From contig JAMLJB010000001.1 of NCBI GenBank assembly GCA_023953835.1, forward strand, positions 248,001-312,000: DNA of 64,000 nt, read 5' to 3'. Positions 37,933 to 47,149 of the stretch are shown here, in pieces. The notes beneath the pieces were generated by a model. That model saw only the letters and a program-made list of their open reading frames with translations, ran no database searches and had not been told where the DNA came from. The position numbers were made by a program, and so were the translations under genes. The DNA comes from Rhizobiaceae bacterium. Lineage in GTDB: Bacteria; Pseudomonadota; Alphaproteobacteria; Rhizobiales; Rhizobiaceae. Position 1 is the stretch's first letter. The number at the start of each line of letters is the position of its first letter.

Positions 37933-39444
37933 ATGCCCCGTTCAATCAAACTTCATGCCGACGACAATGTCGTGGTCGCAGTCGAAGCATTCGCGCCGGG
38001 GGATGAAGTCCTCGGTATTCAGGCAGCAACCCGCGTGCCTCGCGGGCACAAGATGGCGCTGGCGCGCATCGAAACGGGCGGCGAGGTCGTGAAATACGGA
38101 CAAGTCATCGGCTTTGCCAGTTCGCCGATCCAGCCGGGAGAATGGGTGCATGAGCAGAATGTCGTTCTGCACGATTTCGAACGGGACTACCAGTTTGCAA
38201 CCGCGCGCGCAGAAATCGAGTGCGTGCCCGACGACGAACGGCGCACCTTTCTGGGCTACCGTCGGACGAACGGGAAATGGGGCACCCGCAACTATATCGC
38301 CGTCCTGACATCGGTGAACTGCTCCGCGACCGCCGCCCGGCACATTGCGGCGGAAGTCGAACGCAGCGGCGTTCTCAAGGACTATCCAAACATAGACGGT
38401 GTGATTTCGCTGGTGCACGGCACCGGCTGCGCCATCGATACGAATGGCGAGGACTACAACCTTCTCAAGCGCACGCAGTGGGGCTACGCGACGAATCCGA
38501 ATGTCGGTGGGGTGCTGATGGTGGGGCTTGGCTGCGAAGCCTTCCAGATTCCGCGCTGGAAGGAGACATATGGCATCGAGGAGAACACGACTTTTCGCAC
38601 GCTCACCATTCAGGAAGTCGGCGGCACGCGCGCCACTGTCGAAAAGGGCGTTCAGGCGATCATTGATATGCTGCCCACCGTCAACCAGGTGCGGCGGGAA
38701 GCCGCTCCCGTTTCCGAGCTTGTGCTTGCGCTGCAATGCGGAGGATCGGACGGCTATTCCGGCATCACGGCGAACCCGGCGCTGGGCGTTGCCGTGGACA
38801 TGCTCGTGCGGCAGGGCGGGACGGCGATCCTTTCCGAGACCCCGGAAATCTATGGCGCGGAGCATCTTCTGACCCGCCGTGCGCAAACGCGGGAAGCCGG
38901 CGAAAAGCTGGTTGAGCGCATTCGCTGGTGGGAAGGCTACACCGCGCGCAACAATATGCAGATGAACAACAATCCTTCGCCCGGCAACAAGGCAGGCGGT
39001 TTGACCACGATCCTCGAAAAGTCGCTCGGCGCGGCGGCCAAGGGCGGCTCCACCAATCTCATGGACGTGTTCAACTATGCCGAACCGGTCACGACGCGCG
39101 GCCTCGTGTTCATGGATACGCCCGGATACGATCCCGTGGCCGCCACCGGGCAGGTCGCAGGCGGAGCGAACATATTATGCTTCACGACCGGGCGCGGATC
39201 GGCCTTCGGCTGCAAGCCCACCCCTTCCATTAAGCTCGCAACGAACAACTACATTTTCGAACATATGCGCGAGGACATGGACATCAATTGCGGCGATGTT
39301 CTCGACGGGGTTACGCTCGAAACAAAGGGAGCCGAGATATTCGAGGAAATCATCCGGGTGGCCTCAGGCGGACGCACAAAATCCGAGGATCTCGGATACG
39401 GCGACAATGAATTCGTGCCGTGGATGGTCGGCGCAACCATGTAG
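37933..39444 (+). CDS. uxaA: Altronate dehydratase
   Basis: 503 residues: an N-terminal SAF domain (about 1-95, with VPRGHKMALARI and IGFASSPIQPGEWVHEQNV) fused to the large C-terminal dehydratase domain (about 110-503, with GYRRTNGKWGTRNYIAVLTSVNCSA, LALQCGGSDGYSGITANPALG and FTTGRGSAFGCKPTPSIKLATN). It dehydrates D-altronate to 2-keto-3-deoxygluconate using an iron or manganese site. Both domains are in one chain, as in UxaA of E. coli. It is the last gene of the arm and converges on era, one base apart. Confidence 0.95.
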   Translation: MPRSIKLHADDNVVVAVEAFAPGDEVLGIQAATRVPRGHKMALARIETGGEVVKYGQVIGFASSPIQPGEWVHEQNVVLHDFERDYQFATARAEIECVPDDERRTFLGYRRTNGKWGTRNYIAVLTSVNCSATAARHIAAEVERSGVLKDYPNIDGVISLVHGTGCAIDTNGEDYNLLKRTQWGYATNPNVGGVLMVGLGCEAFQIPRWKETYGIEENTTFRTLTIQEVGGTRATVEKGVQAIIDMLPTVNQVRREAAPVSELVLALQCGGSDGYSGITANPALGVAVDMLVRQGGTAILSETPEIYGAEHLLTRRAQTREAGEKLVERIRWWEGYTARNNMQMNNNPSPGNKAGGLTTILEKSLGAAAKGGSTNLMDVFNYAEPVTTRGLVFMDTPGYDPVAATGQVAGGANILCFTTGRGSAFGCKPTPSIKLATNNYIFEHMREDMDINCGDVLDGVTLETKGAEIFEEIIRVASGGRTKSEDLGYGDNEFVPWMVGATM

Positions 39445-39445
39445 G

Positions 39446-40348
39446 TCAGTCTTTGAAATCCAGTCCCATCTCGCGATAGCGCTCGGGATCGTCGCCCCAG
39501 TTTTCACGGACTTTCACGAACAGGAACAGATGCACTTTCTGTTCGAGGATTTCGCCAATTTCCTTGCGCGCCGATGCGCCGATCGCCTTGATCGTCGCGC
39601 CCTTCTCGCCGAGCACGATCTTCTTCTGGCTGTCGCGCTCGACATAGATCACCTGCTCGATGCGGACCGAGCCGTCGCTTTTCTCCTCCCATTTTTCGGT
39701 TTCGACATGCGAGGAGTAAGGCAATTCCTGATGCAAACGGAGATAGAGCTTCTCGCGCGTGATCTCGGCCGCAAGCTGCCGCATCGGGAGGTCTGAAATC
39801 TGGTCTTCGGGATAATACCAAGGTCCGGCAGGAACGGCGCCTGCGAGATAGTCCAGAAGATCGGCGCAGCCAGAGCCGTTGAGCGCCGAAATCATGAATG
39901 TGCGCTCGAAAGCCACTTTCTCGTTCGCCGATGCCGCCAATGCCAGCAGGTTCTCGCGTTTGGCGCGATCGACCTTGTTCAGCACCAGCACCTTGGGCTG
40001 CCGCACCTCTGCGAGCCCTTCCAGCATACGCTCGGCGTCATCCTTCAGACCCCGCTCCGCATCGATCAGAACGAGTACGATGTCCGCGTCCTTCGCACCG
40101 CCCCAGGCAGTCGTGACCATGGCGCGGTCGAGACGGCGGCGCGGCTTGAATATTCCCGGCGTATCGACGAACACGATCTGTGCAGCGCCATGCGTGGCAA
40201 TGCCGCGCACGATGGCACGGGTGGTCTGCACCTTGTGGGTGACGATCGAGACCTTCGCGCCGACAAGCTGGTTTATAAGCGTGGATTTTCCGGCATTGGG
40301 CGCGCCGATGATCGCGACGAACCCGGAGCGCGTTTCTTGTTCGTTCAT
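39446..40348 (-). CDS. era: GTPase Era
   Basis: 300 residues. GTPase motifs G1 GAPNAGKS (about 15-22), G3 DTPG, and G4 NKVD are followed by a C-terminal KH domain (about 215-295, with ERDSQKKIVLGEKGATIKAIG) that binds the 3' end of 16S rRNA. Era acts in 30S maturation. It overlaps rnc by 4 bases (ATGA). In this order era is normally followed by recO; here it ends at the edge of the uronate island. Confidence 0.97.
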   Translation of the reverse strand: MNEQETRSGFVAIIGAPNAGKSTLINQLVGAKVSIVTHKVQTTRAIVRGIATHGAAQIVFVDTPGIFKPRRRLDRAMVTTAWGGAKDADIVLVLIDAERGLKDDAERMLEGLAEVRQPKVLVLNKVDRAKRENLLALAASANEKVAFERTFMISALNGSGCADLLDYLAGAVPAGPWYYPEDQISDLPMRQLAAEITREKLYLRLHQELPYSSHVETEKWEEKSDGSVRIEQVIYVERDSQKKIVLGEKGATIKAIGASARKEIGEILEQKVHLFLFVKVRENWGDDPERYREMGLDFKD

Positions 40349-41076
40349 TGTGGCTCCACCTGCGCCTTCCAGACGCTTTCCCTCAGCAGGACAGAAGCAG
40401 CGGCAGCCTGTTCGGCTTCGCGCTTCGAGCGCCCTGTTCCGGTCGCTTCCGTCAGGCCCGCGATGTGGACCTCGACGGTGAATACCGGGTCATGGTCCGG
40501 CCCTTCGCGGCTCAAAACCTTGTAGGTCGGCGTCGCCTGGACGAATTGGTGCGCCCATTCCTGCAATTCGGTCTTGGCATCCCTGCGGCCCGGATCAAAA
40601 ACCTGGGAGCGCGCGAGCCAGTGGCGATGCACAAATGCGCGCGCCACCTCCATGCCGCCATCGAGATAGAGCGCCGCGATCAGCGCTTCCAGCGCATCGG
40701 CGCGGAGATTGATCCTGCGGCGCCCGGTTACGCCGCGCATCTCGCTGCCGACCTTGACCAGATCCGGCAACCCGATCTCCTCCGCGATCTCCGCCAGTAT
40801 TTCGGCATTGACGAGCGCGTTCAGCCGCACCGACAATTCACCTTCCGGCGCGTCGGGGAAGGCATTGAACAGCAGGTCCGCGATGACCAGGCCGAGCACA
40901 CGGTCGCCGAGAAATTCAAAGCGCTCATAGTCGATGCCGTCTGAATGGCGGGCGCTGGCGTGGGTCAGGGCGCGCCGGAGGCGCTGCGGGTCGGCAAAAC
41001 GATGCCCGGTCGACTTCTCCAGCGCCAATGCCAGTTCAGCACCACTGACCGCCTTGGAGGGGCGCTTCTGGCTCAC
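40345..41076 (-). CDS. rnc: Ribonuclease III
   Basis: About 243 residues. The catalytic signature ERFEFLGDRVLGLVIAD (about 49-65) supplies the metal-binding acids, a second cluster is at DALEALIAALYLDGG, and the double-stranded RNA-binding domain covers the last 70 residues (KTELQEWAHQF, then EVHIAGLTEATGTGRSKREAEQAAA). It cuts structured RNAs, including rRNA precursors. The frame continues upstream into lepB, but the GTG at 41076 (VSQKRPSK) just after the lepB stop is the likely start; no strong ribosome-binding site is seen. Confidence 0.95.
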   Translation of the reverse strand: MSQKRPSKAVSGAELALALEKSTGHRFADPQRLRRALTHASARHSDGIDYERFEFLGDRVLGLVIADLLFNAFPDAPEGELSVRLNALVNAEILAEIAEEIGLPDLVKVGSEMRGVTGRRRINLRADALEALIAALYLDGGMEVARAFVHRHWLARSQVFDPGRRDAKTELQEWAHQFVQATPTYKVLSREGPDHDPVFTVEVHIAGLTEATGTGRSKREAEQAAAASVLLRESVWKAQVEPQ

Positions 41077-41081
41077 AGGAT

Positions 41082-41831
41082 TTACCGTATGACGTTGAAG
41101 AACCGGGTCGGTCGCAACTCGGTGGGCCAACGCCAGATCTCAAGCGGGCTTGCCTTGCCGGCAATCGAGAAGAAAATGATGTTTGCGCGCCCGACAAGGT
41201 TCTCCGCAGGCACATACCCCACCGAAAGGCGGCTGTCGGCGGAGTTGTCGCGGTTGTCGCCCATCATGAAATAATGTCCTGCCGGAACGAGGAACTCGCG
41301 CGTATTGTCGGTCTCGCTGTCAGGATAGATGTCGAGCGTGTTGTAGGCGACGCCGTTCGGCAAGGTCTCGCGATAGACGTCGATGGGCCGGCTCTCCGCC
41401 GTGATGTCGGGATTGTCGATCTGGCCGACCTTTTCGCGAGGCACAGCAACATCATTGATGAAGAGTTGGCCGTTGCGCATCTGGATGCGGTCGCCCGGCA
41501 GGCCGATTACCCGCTTGATATAGTCCACCTGCGGGTTGGGCGGATATTTGAAGACCACCACGTCGCCGCGCTTGGGTTCGCTGCCCCAGATACGCCCCTC
41601 AAACAGGTTGGGCGAAAATGGCAGCGAATAGCGCGAATAGCCGTAGGCCCATTTGGTCACAAACAGATAGTCGCCTTCCAGCAGCGTTGGACGCATCGAA
41701 CCCGATGGGATCGAGAAGGGCTGGAAGAAGAGCGTGCGAATGACGAGCGCCAGAAGCAGCGCCTGGACGATGACGGAAACGGTTTCGCCAAGTCCGCCCG
41801 ATTTCTTTCCAGCCTTGTCAGCCACGCTCAT
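41082..41831 (-). CDS. lepB: Signal peptidase I
   Basis: 249 residues. A single membrane anchor (about 17-37, VSVIVQALLLALVIRTLFF) precedes the catalytic PSGSMRPTL (Ser about 44) and the catalytic Lys in VDYIKRVIGLPGDRI (about 103-117). The C-terminal box GDNRDNSADSR is present (about 200-210). It releases signal peptides from secreted precursors on the periplasmic face. Located between acpS and rnc, the usual order in Rhizobiales. Confidence 0.97.
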   Translation of the reverse strand: MSVADKAGKKSGGLGETVSVIVQALLLALVIRTLFFQPFSIPSGSMRPTLLEGDYLFVTKWAYGYSRYSLPFSPNLFEGRIWGSEPKRGDVVVFKYPPNPQVDYIKRVIGLPGDRIQMRNGQLFINDVAVPREKVGQIDNPDITAESRPIDVYRETLPNGVAYNTLDIYPDSETDNTREFLVPAGHYFMMGDNRDNSADSRLSVGYVPAENLVGRANIIFFSIAGKASPLEIWRWPTELRPTRFFNVIR

Positions 41832-41899
41832 GCTTTCCTCAAATCCGATTTCGCCCGGTATAGTTGCTCAACCTTTTCAGGGCAACGTCGCAGACCGCA

Positions 41900-42313
41900 T
41901 CAGTGTGGCGGCATTTCGACAGGAATGGCTTCAATGATCACGAATGCCTGAGCGAGCGGATAATCGTCGGTGATGGTCAGATGCACAAGAGCGCGGTGGC
42001 CGGGGGGAAGCATTTGTTCCAGGTGAATGGCCGCGCCACCCGTCAGCTTCATGGTGGGCTTGCCCCCAGGCAGGTTGACGACGCCCATGTCTTTCCAGAA
42101 TACCCCATCCGAAAGACCCGTTCCGAGCGCCTTGGAACAAGCTTCCTTGGCGGCGAAGCGCTTGGCATAGGAAGCTGCGCGCTGCGACCGGCGTTCGGAG
42201 CGCGCTCGCTCGACATCGGTAAATACGCGGGCCAGAAAGCGTTCGCCATGGCGTTCGATCGTTCGCTCAATGCGGCGAATGTCTATCAGGTCGCTGCCGA
42301 TCCCGATAATCAA
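41900..42313 (-). CDS. acpS: Holo-[acyl-carrier-protein] synthase
   Basis: 137 residues. It moves the 4'-phosphopantetheine of coenzyme A onto apo-ACP. The magnesium-binding start [15 protein letters not shown] (with Asp8) and [15 protein letters not shown] (with the second acid, about 57-71) define the family. Nine bases separate its start from the pyrE stop, which places it in the same operon. Confidence 0.95.
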   Translation of the reverse strand: MIIGIGSDLIDIRRIERTIERHGERFLARVFTDVERARSERRSQRAASYAKRFAAKEACSKALGTGLSDGVFWKDMGVVNLPGGKPTMKLTGGAAIHLEQMLPPGHRALVHLTITDDYPLAQAFVIIEAIPVEMPPH

Positions 42314-42322
42314 TCGCGTCGC

Positions 42323-42901
42323 CTACAGATTGCGGCTGCCGGGCTTCACCGGCGGAATAGCCGCCAGCTCGGGCGGCAACGCATCGGCCGGATAGGCCGG
42401 AACCTCATATTCGGCGAGCGCGATCAGCGGCACACCAACATCGGTCTTCCCCGCCGAGCGGTCGATGATGCACGCCGCCGCGACGACTTCCGCGCCAAGC
42501 TCGCGCAGGCACTCGATCGTTTCACGGATAGACAGGCCGGTCGTAACGATGTCCTCGACGATGACCACCCGCGCGCCTTTTTCCATCTCGAAGCGGCGCA
42601 GCCGGAACTTGCCCTGCTCCCGTTCGACCCAGATGGCCGGGACATGCAGATGGCGCGAAGTTTCATAGGCCGGGATCAGTCCGCCAATCGCCGGTCCGAC
42701 CACATAGTCGATAGGACCGTTGACCGCCTCGCGAATTTTGTCGGCCAGCGCTCTGCACAGCTTTTCCGTCTTGTCCGCATGCATAAAAACGCGCGCTTTT
42801 TGCAGGAAGACGGGACTGCGCAGGCCTGATGTCAGGATGAAATGGCCTTCGAGAACCGCGCCCGCTTCACGGAAGACATCAAGTACTTCGCTGGTTTCCA
42901 T
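42323..42901 (-). CDS. pyrE: Orotate phosphoribosyltransferase
   Basis: 192 residues. It adds phosphoribose from PRPP to orotate in pyrimidine synthesis. The PRPP loop [16 protein letters not shown] is at about 119-134, and the fold begins with [15 protein letters not shown]. An upstream in-frame ATG at 42916 overlaps the rel stop, but AGGA lies 5 bases before the ATG at 42901, which also begins as homologues do ([14 protein letters not shown]). Its partner pyrC is elsewhere in the window (20618). Confidence 0.93.
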   Translation of the reverse strand: METSEVLDVFREAGAVLEGHFILTSGLRSPVFLQKARVFMHADKTEKLCRALADKIREAVNGPIDYVVGPAIGGLIPAYETSRHLHVPAIWVEREQGKFRLRRFEMEKGARVVIVEDIVTTGLSIRETIECLRELGAEVVAAACIIDRSAGKTDVGVPLIALAEYEVPAYPADALPPELAAIPPVKPGSRNL

Positions 42902-42908
42902 CTTCGTC

Positions 42909-45131
42909 CTAGCCATTGACGCGCCGTGCATCGCTGACCGCCGGCGAGTTCTTGAGTTCAGATAGCAGCTGGTTGAGGTGCTTCAGGTGCCAGACTTCCA
43001 GATCGAGCGTCATTTCCGTGAAATCCGGCGCAGTGCGCCCCATGGAAAGCGTATGGATGTTGGCGTCGTTATTGGCAATAACCTGGGCGATCTCGGCGAG
43101 CGATCCCGGCGCATTGATCGCGGTCACGACGATGCGCGCAGGAAACCGCTCCTTCATGGCCTCGTCAATGTCCCATCGCACGTCGATCCAGCGGTCCGGC
43201 TGGTCGTCAAAGGCAGTCAGCGATGGCGACTGGATCGGATAGATGGTTATGCCGAGCCCCGGCTGAATGATGCCCACGATGCGGTCGCCCGGCACCGCCC
43301 CTTCCGGCGCGAAGCGCACGGGAAGGTCGCCGCGCACGCCGCGTATCGGCACGGCCCCGCTTGCCTGCTCGTCCGCCTTGCCCTTTTTCGAGGACCGGCC
43401 CGGCATCTTGAACAGCATGCCGGCGGCGTTCCGGAGATTGAACCATCCTTCCTCGCGCTGCTTCGGTGCTTGCGGACCGATCCGCTCTTCCTTGTAATCG
43501 GGGAAAACCGCCCGCAGCACATCCGTCGAGGACAATTCTCCTCGCCCGACAGCAGCGAGAACGTCGTCTATGTCCTTGCGAGCGAGGCGGTGCAGGACCG
43601 CCTTGATCCGATCCTTGTCAAAGCTTCGTCCCGCCCGCGCAAAGGCGCGTTCAAGGATGCGCGCGCCGAGGCCCGAATATTGCTTGCGCACGGCATTCTT
43701 GGTCGCCCTGCGAATGGCCGCCCGGGCCTTGCCCGTTACCACCATGTGCTCCCATGCCGCTGGCGGCACCTGCGCCTCGGACCGGATGATCTCGACTTCG
43801 TCGCCGTTCTTGAGCTCGGTCATCAGCGGCATGATGCGGCCGTTGACCTTGGCACCCACGCAGGTGTTGCCGACATTTGTGTGCACCGCATAGGCGAAAT
43901 CGATCGGCGTGGCCCCGCGCGGCAGGGCAATCAGCATGCCCTTCGGCGTGAAACAGAAAACCTGGTCCTGGAAGAGTTCAAGCTTGGTGTTTTCGAGGAA
44001 ATCCTCGGGATTGTCGCCTTCGGAAAGCTGCTCAATGGTGCGCCGCAGCCATCCATAGGCATTTGTATCCTTTGAGATGGTGGGCGCGGTCCCGATAACC
44101 TTGTCCTTATAGATCGCGTGTGCCGCAACGCCGTACTCGGCGATCTCGTTCATCTCGCGCGTGCGGATTTGCAGTTCGATGCGCTGGCGCGAAGGGCCGA
44201 CAATCGTCGTATGGATAGATCTGTAGTCGTTCTGCTTCGGCGTCGAAATATAGTCCTTGAAGCGACCGGGAACCATCGACCATGTCGTGTGGATGAAGCC
44301 AAGCGCCCGATAGCAGTCATCGACGCTCTCGACGATGACACGAAAGCCGAAAATGTCTGAAAGCTGTTCGAAGGACAGCGCTTTTGCCTCCATCTTCCTG
44401 AAGACTGACCACGGCTTTTTCTGGCGGCTTTTCACATTGGCCTTGAGATCATGCTCGGCAAAAAGCTCCGAGAGGGACGTCTCGATCTCATCGATAACGG
44501 CTTTGCTGCGCTGGGTAAGGTCCGCGAGGCGCTCGGTGACGGTCCGGTAGGCGTCGGGATTGATGGTTCGGAAAGCGAGGTCTTCCAGTTCCTCGCGCAC
44601 GCCCTGCATGCCCATGCGCCCGGCCAGAGGCGCATAAATGTCCATTGTTTCTTCCGCGATGCGAGACCGCTTCTCGACAGGCATGTGGTCGAGGGTGCGC
44701 ATATTGTGTATGCGGTCGGCGAGCTTGACGAGAAGAACGCGGATGTCGTCGGAAATCGCCAGCAGTAGCTTGCGCAGGTTCTCCGCCTGCTCCGCCTTCT
44801 TGGAAACGAGATCGAGTTTCTTGAGCTTCGTCAGCCCTTCGACCAGTTTGCCGAGTTCGGGACCGAAAAGCTCGTCAATCTCCTGGCGCGTGGCGCTGGT
44901 GTCCTCGATCGTGTCATGCAGCAGCGCGACCGCGATGGTCGCCTCGTCCAGATGCATGTCGGTGAGAATGGCCGCAACTTCGAGCGGATGCGAGAAATAG
45001 GGATCGCCGGAAGCGCGCTTTTGATGTCCATGCTTTTGCATCGCATAGACGTAGGCCTTGTTCAGCAGCGCTTCGTTCACTTCGGGCTTGTAGCGCTGGA
45101 CACGCTCCACAAGCTCGTATTGGCGCATCAT
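42909..45131 (-). CDS. rel: RelA/SpoT-family bifunctional (p)ppGpp synthetase/hydrolase
   Basis: 740 residues, the only Rel expected in this order. The HD hydrolase domain is at about 25-180 (with [12 protein letters not shown] and [17 protein letters not shown]), the synthetase domain at about 240-350 ([19 protein letters not shown] and RIELQIRT), then TGS (about 390-450), and a C-terminal ACT domain (about 650-735). Both hydrolase and synthetase motifs look intact, so it should be bifunctional, setting ppGpp levels in starvation and host adaptation. Followed closely by pyrE and preceded by rpoZ. Confidence 0.96.
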   Translation of the reverse strand: MMRQYELVERVQRYKPEVNEALLNKAYVYAMQKHGHQKRASGDPYFSHPLEVAAILTDMHLDEATIAVALLHDTIEDTSATRQEIDELFGPELGKLVEGLTKLKKLDLVSKKAEQAENLRKLLLAISDDIRVLLVKLADRIHNMRTLDHMPVEKRSRIAEETMDIYAPLAGRMGMQGVREELEDLAFRTINPDAYRTVTERLADLTQRSKAVIDEIETSLSELFAEHDLKANVKSRQKKPWSVFRKMEAKALSFEQLSDIFGFRVIVESVDDCYRALGFIHTTWSMVPGRFKDYISTPKQNDYRSIHTTIVGPSRQRIELQIRTREMNEIAEYGVAAHAIYKDKVIGTAPTISKDTNAYGWLRRTIEQLSEGDNPEDFLENTKLELFQDQVFCFTPKGMLIALPRGATPIDFAYAVHTNVGNTCVGAKVNGRIMPLMTELKNGDEVEIIRSEAQVPPAAWEHMVVTGKARAAIRRATKNAVRKQYSGLGARILERAFARAGRSFDKDRIKAVLHRLARKDIDDVLAAVGRGELSSTDVLRAVFPDYKEERIGPQAPKQREEGWFNLRNAAGMLFKMPGRSSKKGKADEQASGAVPIRGVRGDLPVRFAPEGAVPGDRIVGIIQPGLGITIYPIQSPSLTAFDDQPDRWIDVRWDIDEAMKERFPARIVVTAINAPGSLAEIAQVIANNDANIHTLSMGRTAPDFTEMTLDLEVWHLKHLNQLLSELKNSPAVSDARRVNG

Positions 45132-45160
45132 GGCAGTAGTCTCGGCAGTCGAATAAACAT

Positions 45161-45190
45161 CATGCGCCGCATAGGGTAATGCGGCGCATG
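45161..45190 (-). terminator. 12-bp perfect stem-loop between rpoZ and rel
   Basis: CATGCGCCGCAT and ATGCGGCGCATG pair perfectly around a 6-base loop, 53 bases after rpoZ. On the minus strand it is followed by ATGTTTATT, a weak T-tract, so it may be a partial terminator or attenuator that lets rpoZ be made in excess of rel, or an RNA-processing site. Confidence 0.55.
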
Positions 45191-45242
45191 ACAGATGTAT
45201 CTATACAATGACGCGCGCGAAAGAGCCGCTCGAGCCGGGCAA

Positions 45243-45638
45243 TCAGAAATCGTCGCTTTTCTCAGGAGCGACAAGACCTTCGATGCCGGCAAGTAGTTCC
45301 TCTTCGCTCATGCGGTCGAACGCGACATTGTCGTCATCGACGACTGCTTCGGTGGTTTCGGATGCGGCCTGGTCGGGAAGCTCCGGAGCTTCAGCTTCCG
45401 GTTCGTCCACCTCAACATGCTTCTGCAGGGAGTGAATGAGGTCTTCCTTCAAATCCTCCGGCGCAAGCATCTCATCTGCGATTTCACGGAGCGCCACGAC
45501 CGGATTCTTGTCGTTGTCGCGCGGAACAGTGATTGCCGCGCCTTGCGAAATCAGACGGGCGCGATGGCTGGCGAGCAGGACCAACTCGAAGCGATTGTCC
45601 ACCTTGTCGATGCAATCTTCAACAGTCACGCGGGCCAT
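45243..45638 (-). CDS. rpoZ: DNA-directed RNA polymerase omega subunit
   Basis: 131 residues. The conserved start [33 protein letters not shown] (about 2-34) and [16 protein letters not shown] are typical; the C-terminal third is an acidic extension, as in other Rhizobiales. Omega aids assembly of beta' and contributes to the ppGpp binding site, which suits its place upstream of rel. Confidence 0.96.
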   Translation of the reverse strand: MARVTVEDCIDKVDNRFELVLLASHRARLISQGAAITVPRDNDKNPVVALREIADEMLAPEDLKEDLIHSLQKHVEVDEPEAEAPELPDQAASETTEAVVDDDNVAFDRMSEEELLAGIEGLVAPEKSDDF

Positions 45639-45844
45639 TGAGCGCCCCTTTCATCATCGTGTTCTTGCGGAGAAAACGGGCACATAGCTTGGGCGCGCTC
45701 GAATTTCAAGTGCGCAACCTCGCATCACGAAGAAAAACCGCTGGCGCACCCGCCATGTTTTTGCCAAGAACCGCGCCGAATTCTGGTGGGTGCAGCGACG
45801 TAACGTTGCAGCGTTTGTTCAAGTTTTTAGAGGAAACTATACTT

Positions 45845-46423
45845 ATGTTCGATTCCCGTGAACGCATCGCATTGTTCATTGACGGTGCAAATCTTTACGC
45901 GACCTCCCGCTCTCTCGGCTTCGATCTCGACTACCGCAAGCTGCTTTCCTACTTTCAGAAGCGCGGCTACCTGCTGCGGGCTTATTACTACACCGCGTTG
46001 ATCGAAGATCAGGAGTATTCTTCGATCCGGCCGTTGATCGACTGGCTCGACTACAATGGCTATCGCGTGGTGACCAAGCCGGCCAAGGAGTTCACGGATG
46101 CGGCGGGTCGGCGCAAGATCAAGGGCAACATGGACATTGAGCTTGCAATCGACGCGCTCGAACTGACGGAAGTGCTCGATCACTATGTCATATTCTCCGG
46201 CGACGGCGATTTCCGCACGCTGGTCGAGGCTTTGCAGCGCAAGGGCAAGAAGGTCAGCGTGGTGTCCACGATGGCGTCCCAGCCGCCTATGATCTCGGAC
46301 GATCTGCGGCGACAGGCCGACCATTTCATAGATCTGACGAGCCTGAAGACCGAGATCGGGCGCGATCCTAATGAACGCCCTCCCCGGCGCATAGAGCACG
46401 CGGAAGCCGCAGAAGATTTCTGA
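45845..46423 (+). CDS. NYN-domain protein, LabA/DUF88 family
   Basis: 192 residues with a PIN-like nuclease fold. Acidic residues that could hold a metal are in ALFIDGANLYA (about 10-20), GNMDIELAIDAL (about 98-109) and FSGDGDFRTLVEAL (about 117-130). NYN proteins are predicted to process RNA; the physiological role of the LabA type is unsettled. GAGGAA lies upstream of the ATG at 45845. It diverges from rpoZ across 206 bases and is 7 bases from the uracil-DNA glycosylase gene, so the two may be one unit. Confidence 0.9.
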   Translation: MFDSRERIALFIDGANLYATSRSLGFDLDYRKLLSYFQKRGYLLRAYYYTALIEDQEYSSIRPLIDWLDYNGYRVVTKPAKEFTDAAGRRKIKGNMDIELAIDALELTEVLDHYVIFSGDGDFRTLVEALQRKGKKVSVVSTMASQPPMISDDLRRQADHFIDLTSLKTEIGRDPNERPPRRIEHAEAAEDF

Positions 46424-46430
46424 CGCCGCG

Positions 46431-47087
46431 ATGGCGCCCAGCGCCCTGCCTGAGCCGGATCGCAATTGCGCCGTTTGCCCGCGCCTGCACGATTTCATTG
46501 CCGGCTGGCGCCAGCGGGAGCCTGACTGGCACAATGCGCCTGTGCCGACATGGCTGCCTCGAGGCGGAATCGAAAATGTGCGTCTTCTGATTGTCGGGCT
46601 TGCACCCGGCCTGCGCGGCGCCAACCGCACCGGACGGCCCTTCACCGGGGATTTCGCCGGCGACCTGCTCTATTCCACCTTGATCGGGATGGGTTTTGCG
46701 CAAGGTGTGTTCAAGGCGAGGGTCGACGACGGGCTTGAACTCATTGAAACCGCGATCACCAATGCGGTGCGGTGCGTTCCCCCGGAAAACAAGCCGGTCG
46801 GGGCGGAGATTTCGGCGTGCCGCCAGTTTCTCGCGCCCACCATTTCTGCGCTCCCCCGACTTCAAGCCATCGTGACGCTCGGGGCGATTGCGCATCAATC
46901 GACGGTGCGGGCGCTCGGCGAACGGGTCGCGGCATATCCCTTCAAACATGGCGCTCGGTTCGAGGCGAAGTGCATTGCAATATTTCCGAGCTACCATTGC
47001 TCCCGATACAATACGAATACAGGTGTCCTGACTGCCGAAATGTTCACTAACGTGTTTCGGAACGTGCGTAGTTTCCTTGACGCTTGA
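46431..47087 (+). CDS. udgB: Uracil-DNA glycosylase, family 5 (UdgB type)
   Basis: 218 residues. Motif A GLAPGLRGANRTGRPFTGD (about 56-74) is that of the family 5 enzymes, which remove uracil and other damaged pyrimidines or hypoxanthine. N-terminal cysteines (CAVCPRLHDF) are possible iron-sulphur ligands with later ones in CRQFL and AVRCVPP. The second motif reads SYHCSRYNTNTGVLT in place of the usual HPS, retaining the His but replacing Pro with Cys, a variant I believe recurs in Rhizobiales. Ends 17 bases before a strong terminator. Confidence 0.9.
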   Translation: MAPSALPEPDRNCAVCPRLHDFIAGWRQREPDWHNAPVPTWLPRGGIENVRLLIVGLAPGLRGANRTGRPFTGDFAGDLLYSTLIGMGFAQGVFKARVDDGLELIETAITNAVRCVPPENKPVGAEISACRQFLAPTISALPRLQAIVTLGAIAHQSTVRALGERVAAYPFKHGARFEAKCIAIFPSYHCSRYNTNTGVLTAEMFTNVFRNVRSFLDA

Positions 47088-47103
47088 TGCAGTCACAAAT
47101 GCA

Positions 47104-47133
47104 AAGCGGCGGCTTGAAGCCGCCGCTTTTGTT
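47104..47133 (+). terminator. Rho-independent terminator after udgB
   Basis: AAGCGGCGGC and GCCGCCGCTT form a 10-bp stem with a TTGAA loop followed by TTTTGTTT. The stem begins 17 bases after the udgB stop. It might also work in the other direction for the small gene at 47150 because an A-tract precedes the stem. Confidence 0.85.
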
Positions 47134-47149
47134 TGCGCTCAGCCGCGCC

